Shown here piece after piece: positions 36,007 to 40,186 of a DNA stretch of 40,186 bases (positions are counted from its first letter, which is position 1; each line of letters begins with the position of its first letter). The notes under the pieces are model-generated. The model saw nothing but the letters and a program-made list of their open reading frames with translations. It was not told the DNA's origin and made no database searches. Source of the stretch: Bacteroidaceae bacterium. Lineage in GTDB: Bacteria; Bacteroidota; Bacteroidia; Bacteroidales; Bacteroidaceae. The DNA is taken from contig JAFXVS010000068.1 in the NCBI GenBank assembly GCA_017534815.1, positions 1 through 40,186 on the forward strand. Reading direction: 5' to 3'. A program made the translations under genes and the position numbers.

Positions 36007-36572
36007 ATAATATTATATATATGTGTGTAACTGGCCAACACATTTCCGCACTTGAACACGGGGGTTGGTACGGGTTCGCCTTTGGCGTCATAGACCTGCA
36101 CGACGGAGGGGGGAGTCGCGTCGAGGAACTGAGTGTAGTGAAACTCATGACCCCGGTATTCTTTCCCGTCGAGGATGAACCGCCGATAGCCCAAAGAGAG
36201 TTTTCGATCTGCCTTCCGTGCCGTAATTTTATAGGGCAGGACACCGCACATGGGGTATTCGCCATCATCGGTCACAATGCTCTGGCACAAGTACATCATG
36301 CCGCCACACTCTGCGATGATGCGTCCGCCACGTTCAGCATAGTCGCGAATGGCTGTGCGTGTCTGCTCCCTCATCACCAGCGTCTCCAGATGCTTCTCAG
36401 GATAGCCCCCTGGAAGGTAGAGCAGGTCGCAAGCGCTCAGGTCGGGCACGTCCTGTTCGGGGTCGAAGAAAGTCACACTTCCCTCCCATTCCCAACGATC
36501 TATCGTCTCCTGATAGTAGAAGGAGAACGATTCGGCATTCCTTGCCATCACAACGCTAACAGCCTTTCCCAT
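36003..36572 (-). CDS. cbiA: Cobyrinate a,c-diamide synthase CbiA, C-terminal (amidotransferase) part after frameshift
   Basis: 189 codons from an ATG at 36572. The protein starts MGKAVSVVMARNAESFSFYY, which is the linker strand normally found in the middle of CbiA (the 'FsFYY' element). It continues with LYLPGGYPEKH, IAECGGMMYL (nucleophile Cys) and the GHEFHYTQ His region. On its own it lacks the ATPase half. It overlaps the N-terminal fragment by 25 bp in another frame. It could be translated separately by coupling at its own ATG, but a single missing base explains the layout better. Confidence 0.85.
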   Translation of the reverse strand: MGKAVSVVMARNAESFSFYYQETIDRWEWEGSVTFFDPEQDVPDLSACDLLYLPGGYPEKHLETLVMREQTRTAIRDYAERGGRIIAECGGMMYLCQSIVTDDGEYPMCGVLPYKITARKADRKLSLGYRRFILDGKEYRGHEFHYTQFLDATPPSVVQVYDAKGEPVPTPVFKCGNVLASYTHIYNII

Positions 36573-37201
36573 CGTACGTTTTCCTCTAACAGTTTTACCA
36601 GTTCCTCACTCTTTGCCTCCACCGAGAAGTCAAGTCCCAGATAGCGTGAGCCCTGTTCCAGTCCCGCTTGTTTCGGCAGGAATCCGAAGCACTCCACCTG
36701 CAGATCATCACACACCTGTTGGAGCATCTTCCGATGACGTTCTGACCCTACCTTGTTGAAGATGACTCCGGCGATGTGCACATCTTCACGAAAATGGAGA
36801 AAGCCCATCAGCAGGGCGGCAACGGAGTAAGCTGCCGACCGGGCATCGACCACCAACACCACAGGGATGTCCAATACGTTCGCAATCTCTGCCGACGAAC
36901 CCTTGTCGCGGTCGTAGCCGTCGAACAAGCCCATCATGCCCTCGACGATGCACATATCTGCATCTGTTCCATAACGGGCAAAGAGTTCTCGGACATGTTC
37001 CTTCGATGCCATAAAGGTGTCGAGGTTGATGCTGGATCGTCCACAGACCGCCGCATGGAACTTTGTGTCGATGTAGTCGGGTCCGCATTTGAAGGGCTGC
37101 ACCACCTTCCCCTTCTGCACGAACAACGCCATCAGCCCTCGGGCAATCGTTGTCTTGCCTGAGCCACTCGCAGGTGCTGATATGAGAAAAGAATGTGCCA
37201 T
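36548..37201 (-). CDS. cbiA: Cobyrinate a,c-diamide synthase CbiA, N-terminal (ATPase) part, frameshifted
   Basis: The ATG at 37201 gives MAHSFLISAPASGSGKTT with the P-loop; the longer frame to 37231 adds an unlikely Phe-rich leader. FKCGPDYID, NLDTFM and VEGMMGLFDGYD are intact CbiA motifs. The frame leaves homology after EENVRW and stops seven codons later, while the homology resumes in the -1 frame. One extra G in the run at about 36568-36570 would join the two parts as VRW-GKAVSVV. Intact CbiA is about 430-450 residues; the two parts together would fill that. CbiA amidates the a and c side chains of cobyrinic acid. It is the first gene of the - strand operon. Confidence 0.85.
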   Translation of the reverse strand: MAHSFLISAPASGSGKTTIARGLMALFVQKGKVVQPFKCGPDYIDTKFHAAVCGRSSINLDTFMASKEHVRELFARYGTDADMCIVEGMMGLFDGYDRDKGSSAEIANVLDIPVVLVVDARSAAYSVAALLMGFLHFREDVHIAGVIFNKVGSERHRKMLQQVCDDLQVECFGFLPKQAGLEQGSRYLGLDFSVEAKSEELVKLLEENVRWERLLAL

Positions 37202-37208
37202 CGGAATG

Positions 37209-37216
37209 CAAAAGTA
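37209..37216 (-). promoter_or_regulatory. Candidate -7 box for the cobalamin biosynthesis operon
   Basis: Read on -, TACTTTTG fits TAnnTTTG and ends 7 bp before the cbiA ATG at 37201. If used, the transcript would have almost no leader. No -33 TTG lies at the right distance, so the call is weak. Confidence 0.4.
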
Positions 37217-37239
37217 GAAAAAAAAATCCAAAAGATGGT

Positions 37240-37267
37240 TTGGTTAATAAAAAAAGTTGTATATTTG
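37240..37267 (+). promoter_or_regulatory. Promoter of the riboswitch-btuB-cbiK unit
   Basis: A TTG (37240-37242) and TATATTTG (37260-37267) are separated by 17 bp, matching the Bacteroidota housekeeping promoter. Transcription would begin around 37272-37275, just ahead of the riboswitch. Confidence 0.75.
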
Positions 37268-37280
37268 CCGCCGAAATTGG

Positions 37281-37440
37281 TAATCGTGCGACGCTTTTGC
37301 CGCATCGACGCAAGGGAATCCGGTGTGAATCCGGAGCTGTACCTGCAGCTGTAATCCCCTCTTTTAACGTCTGCTCACAACAAGCCACTGATGAATCGGG
37401 AAGGCGAACGGACAGGGGGAAAGCCAGAAGACCTGCCAAG
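37281..37440 (+). ncRNA. Cobalamin (B12) riboswitch aptamer
   Basis: The conserved core is plain: AAGGGAATCCGGTGTGAATC (37312-37331), the following GGAGCTG stem, GCCACTG (37384-37390), and the B12 box AAGCCAGAAGACCTGCC (37421-37437). It precedes a TonB receptor gene, the standard target. Cobalamin binding is expected to lower expression of the receptor and cbiK. The exact outer stem boundaries are approximate. Confidence 0.95.
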
Positions 37441-37459
37441 ACACATGAATTGATGTACA

Positions 37460-37479
37460 CACGCACAGGACTATGCGTG
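37460..37479 (+). promoter_or_regulatory. Riboswitch expression-platform hairpin (kissing-loop partner)
   Basis: CACGCA (37460-37465) pairs with TGCGTG (37474-37479) around the loop CAGGACTA. The loop's CAGG can pair with CCTG in the aptamer hairpin AGCTG-TACCTG-CAGCT (37335-37350). The hairpin ends 16 bp before the btuB ATG, so it can control access to the start site. Confidence 0.6.
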
Positions 37480-37495
37480 ATAACACAACACACTT

Positions 37496-39634
37496 ATGAG
37501 TAAATGGATGATGGGATTGGCACTCATGTGCCTTACCCAGACATTGTTGGCACAAGACGTTCTGAAGGTTGACTCCCTGCAAGAAGTGGTCGTGACAGGT
37601 ACTGGTACCCAGCACCTGCTGAAGGATGCACCTGTGCAGACGGAGGTCATCACTGGGCAGATGCTGAAGAATTTCTCAGGCAGTTCTGTGGCTGACATCT
37701 TGTCGGGACTGACAGCTTCGTTTGCCTTCAACGAGGGCGATATGGGCAGCCAGATGCAGATGAACGGACTGGGCAATAACTATATCCTCATCCTCATCGA
37801 CGGCAAACGCATTCATGGTGACAACGGCGGCGAGAATGACCTCGGACTCATCGACCCGCACAACATCGAGAAGATTGAGATTGTGAAGGGAGCCTCATCG
37901 GCACTCTACGGAAGTGACGCCATCGCAGGTGTGGTCAACATCATCACCAAGAAGCACAGTACGGAGGGTTTCCTTTTAGAGAACACCACACGAGGCGGTT
38001 CCTATGGAGAACTGCGCCAACACAACGGCATTGCCCTGAACTTCGGCAGGCTGAGCAGCTACACCAACTTCCAGCTGCAGCACAGCGACGGATGGCAAAA
38101 CACGTCGAGGGAAGACCCCCACCAGACGGAATTTGTCATCACCGACTCACGCAACAAGACAGTGAACCGATACACCAACTGGCAAGTGGCAGAACATCTC
38201 ACCTACTCCATCAACAAAGACATAGAACTCTATGCTGACGGCAGCATCTACCGCAAACGCATCTACCGTCCCAGCGGCACACATCCTGGGGTGGACGTGA
38301 AGACGTATGACCTGCGCTACAACAACGCTTCTGCCTCCGTAGGTGGTAAGTGGAAACTCCGTGAAACGGATGCCATCACGTTGGATGTGGATTGGAACCG
38401 TCACGCTTACTATTATGACTTTACGGCTATCACGCTGACCGACGGATTCCACAACGGGCAACCCACTTCCTACTTCCCCTATTATCCAGGACAGTCACAA
38501 CTGCAGAGTGATCAGCAGAGAACAATGGCTCATCTGAAAGGCATATTCACTTTGCCATACGAGAATCGACTGAGTACAGGCATAGAGTGGCGATACGACT
38601 GGCTGAAAGCTCCGAACCGCGTGAAGGGGGGGAAGGCGACCGACAATACGGAAGCCCTCTATGTGCAAGACGAATACACTCCCCTTGACTGGCTCAACAT
38701 CACCACAGGACTCCGTCTGAACCGCAACGAGCAGTTCGGTTGGCGACTCACCCCCAAAGTGTCCACGATGATCAAGCTGGGTGACCTGCGTCTGCGAGCC
38801 ACTTGGAGTCAGGGTTTCAAGACCCCCACCCCCAAGGAACTCCACTACCGCTATGTACGCGACATGAACGGCACCTATCTCTTCCTTGGAAACACCAACC
38901 TCAAACCTCAAGCCAGCAACTACTTCTCGTTAGGCTTTGAATACAATCACGGTGGTTTCTCCGCTACCGCCACAGGATACTACAATCAGGTGGACGACAT
39001 GATTGCCCTCGTCACCATCCCCAACAGTGAGGCGCCCATTGACCTCTACACACAATATCTTCCTCTGAAGACACGACAATACAAGAACCTGGAATCAGCC
39101 AAGACATACGGTGCAGATGTGAGCCTGCGTTATCGCTTCAACCCCGAATGGACAGCAGGGATCAGTTACAGCTATCTGGACACAGACGCCAAGTTGTACG
39201 ACAGCGAGAAGGATATCTTGCAGAACGTGGTCATCGACGGTATGGCTCACCACAAAGGCAGCTGCTACGTGACGTGGAACCACACCATGAAGAATGACAA
39301 CACGTGGGGCGCAGGAGTCTATGGACGTGCTTCCACTAAACGATACTACCAACTCAACGGAAACGGTAAGGGTTATCAATTGTGGCGACTGACAGGCAAT
39401 TACTCTTTCTCCTCCAGACGCGGTAAGCAATCCCCCCTCGCCTTCAACCTCGAGGCAGGAGTGGACAACATTTTCAACTATGTGGATAAGACCGATCATG
39501 GACTCCACCTCGGCACCACCACCCCAGGCATCACTGTGTATGCCGCCTTTACCATCCGATTCAATCATGGAAAAAAGCTTTTCAATAATTTTAAGTCTAA
39601 CTCTTTAAATCAAAACGACAATGAAGACAATTAA
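37496..39634 (+). CDS. btuB: TonB-dependent outer membrane corrinoid receptor (BtuB-like)
   Basis: 712 residues. A signal peptide ends LLAQ before DVL, and a TonB box lies close to it (LQEVVVTG, residues about 28-35). The plug domain (about 40-150) contains ILIDGKRIHG and the IEKIEIVKGASSALYGSDAIAGVVNIIT signature, seen here at positions 37868-37951. The remaining residues form the 22-strand barrel, with the last strands followed by a short polar tail beyond the usual aromatic end (FTIRF). The cobalamin riboswitch directly upstream and the overlapping cbiK gene support corrinoid as the substrate. No BtuF, BtuC or BtuD transport genes are visible. The unusual tail (KKLFNNFKSN and on) is probably a result of overlapping the next gene. 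Confidence 0.93.
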   Translation: MSKWMMGLALMCLTQTLLAQDVLKVDSLQEVVVTGTGTQHLLKDAPVQTEVITGQMLKNFSGSSVADILSGLTASFAFNEGDMGSQMQMNGLGNNYILILIDGKRIHGDNGGENDLGLIDPHNIEKIEIVKGASSALYGSDAIAGVVNIITKKHSTEGFLLENTTRGGSYGELRQHNGIALNFGRLSSYTNFQLQHSDGWQNTSREDPHQTEFVITDSRNKTVNRYTNWQVAEHLTYSINKDIELYADGSIYRKRIYRPSGTHPGVDVKTYDLRYNNASASVGGKWKLRETDAITLDVDWNRHAYYYDFTAITLTDGFHNGQPTSYFPYYPGQSQLQSDQQRTMAHLKGIFTLPYENRLSTGIEWRYDWLKAPNRVKGGKATDNTEALYVQDEYTPLDWLNITTGLRLNRNEQFGWRLTPKVSTMIKLGDLRLRATWSQGFKTPTPKELHYRYVRDMNGTYLFLGNTNLKPQASNYFSLGFEYNHGGFSATATGYYNQVDDMIALVTIPNSEAPIDLYTQYLPLKTRQYKNLESAKTYGADVSLRYRFNPEWTAGISYSYLDTDAKLYDSEKDILQNVVIDGMAHHKGSCYVTWNHTMKNDNTWGAGVYGRASTKRYYQLNGNGKGYQLWRLTGNYSFSSRRGKQSPLAFNLEAGVDNIFNYVDKTDHGLHLGTTTPGITVYAAFTIRFNHGKKLFNNFKSNSLNQNDNEDN

Positions 39635-40186
39635 GTTTCTCATGACGGCAGCAGTAGCCCTCATGACGGCTATGAGCTTCACCGCTTGTAGCGACGATGA
39701 CAACAACCCATCGAATTACGAACGTTATCAGCAGGAAGTGAACGCATCTGTCAACAGCCAAAAGCACAGCGAAAAAGCCATCCTGCTCGTGGCCTTCGGT
39801 TCCACTTGGCAGCAGGCCTTCGACACCTTCGACACCATCCTCAAGGAGTACAAGCAGGAATTCCCCGGATGGGATGTCTATCTCTCCTTCTCTTCAGCCA
39901 TCTGCATCAATCAGGCACGTGCTGGTGAGAATGCCAATGACCCCGACTACCCTGCTGAGGTGCGTAAATATTACGATCCTGAGCACTGGCTCACCGCTCT
40001 TGGCAAAGCTAACTACAAGCAAATTGTAGTGCAGTCACTTCAGGTGATTCCAGGCGAAGAGTATCGCCGTGTACGCGACTCTTATGTTAAGGACTTCATG
40101 AACAACAAGAACGGCGACTTCACCGAGGACTACATGCATAGCATCGACAAGAAGGTGGCTGTCGGCATTCCATTGATGGGTTCTGA
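39621..40186 (+). CDS. cbiK: Lipoprotein-type sirohydrochlorin cobaltochelatase CbiK (3' end cut by window)
   Basis: The frame is open to the window edge (188 complete codons seen). An ATG at 39621 lies 14 bp inside the end of btuB. A lipoprotein signal is clear: a hydrophobic stretch, then SFTAC with Cys23 followed by SDDD, which suggests export and lipidation. The mature part opens AILLVAFGSTWQQAFDTFDT, the CbiK fold's first strand and helix, and continues with YLSFSSAICI and VVQSLQVIPGEEYRRV, which is family-typical. CbiK inserts cobalt into sirohydrochlorin; some bacteria have exported versions (CbiK-P). A periplasmic location with a riboswitch-controlled receptor may instead mean a metal-binding or tetrapyrrole-scavenging role. 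Confidence 0.88.
   Translation, partial: MKTIKFLMTAAVALMTAMSFTACSDDDNNPSNYERYQQEVNASVNSQKHSEKAILLVAFGSTWQQAFDTFDTILKEYKQEFPGWDVYLSFSSAICINQARAGENANDPDYPAEVRKYYDPEHWLTALGKANYKQIVVQSLQVIPGEEYRRVRDSYVKDFMNNKNGDFTEDYMHSIDKKVAVGIPLMGS

Noticed and set aside
36548-36572. Programmed ribosomal frameshift in cbiA
   Set aside because: The TGGGAAAGG sequence is not a standard slippery heptamer in the reading frame used, and no clear stimulatory structure is seen. A plain indel is simpler.

Overview
The window looks like a chromosome segment from a Bacteroidales bacterium, most likely Prevotella or a close relative. Promoters follow the Bacteroidota pattern (TTG, then TAnnTTTG). Start codons mostly lack purine-rich ribosome binding sites. 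A cobalamin riboswitch sits in front of a TonB-dependent receptor followed by a lipoprotein-type CbiK. The baseplate genes resemble the T6SS-iii type of Bacteroidota. Genus-level assignment is an inference.

Region 1 (1-19.6 kb, all on +) is the striking part. It is one long, tightly packed gene train holding an entire ubiquitin-type conjugation cascade: a ubiquitin-like protein ending in a bare Gly, an E2 with HPN and catalytic Cys130, a membrane-anchored JAMM deconjugase, a membrane protein joining VWA, RING-H2 and FHA-like domains, and an E1. These lead straight into four proteins resembling the T6SS baseplate set (TssG-, TssK-, TssE- and TssF-like). The train continues with a peptidoglycan hydrolase with LysM domains, a transmembrane Ser/Thr kinase, a secreted WG-repeat-like protein, a PP2C phosphatase and a Sel1-repeat protein. 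The train is open at the left edge, where a coiled-coil gene is cut. My reading is a trans-envelope machine whose assembly or activity is controlled by protein modification (Ub-like and Ser/Thr phosphorylation). No sheath, tube, spike or ClpV gene lies in the window.

Region 2 (19.6-23.0 kb, +) is a nucleobase uptake set: a purine permease of the AzgA/PbuG type, a uracil permease, and a Tsx-like outer membrane barrel, closed by a strong hairpin terminator. Region 3 (23.0-23.4 kb) is non-coding with tandem 21-bp repeats and a nested inverted-repeat structure. Region 4 (23.4-30.2 kb) has mfd, a 48-residue small protein and a PrsW-type protease on -, then mtaB and a family 2 glycosyltransferase on +. 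prsW and mtaB diverge from a face-to-face promoter pair.

Region 5 (30.2-40.2 kb) is cobalamin biosynthesis and uptake. A - strand operon runs cbiA (frameshifted), cbiP, cobC, cbiB, cobU, cobT, cobS. Divergently, a cobalamin riboswitch controls a BtuB-like receptor and a lipoprotein-type CbiK that runs off the right end. Together these cover corrinoid import, cobalt insertion, amidation, aminopropanol arm attachment and lower-ligand assembly.
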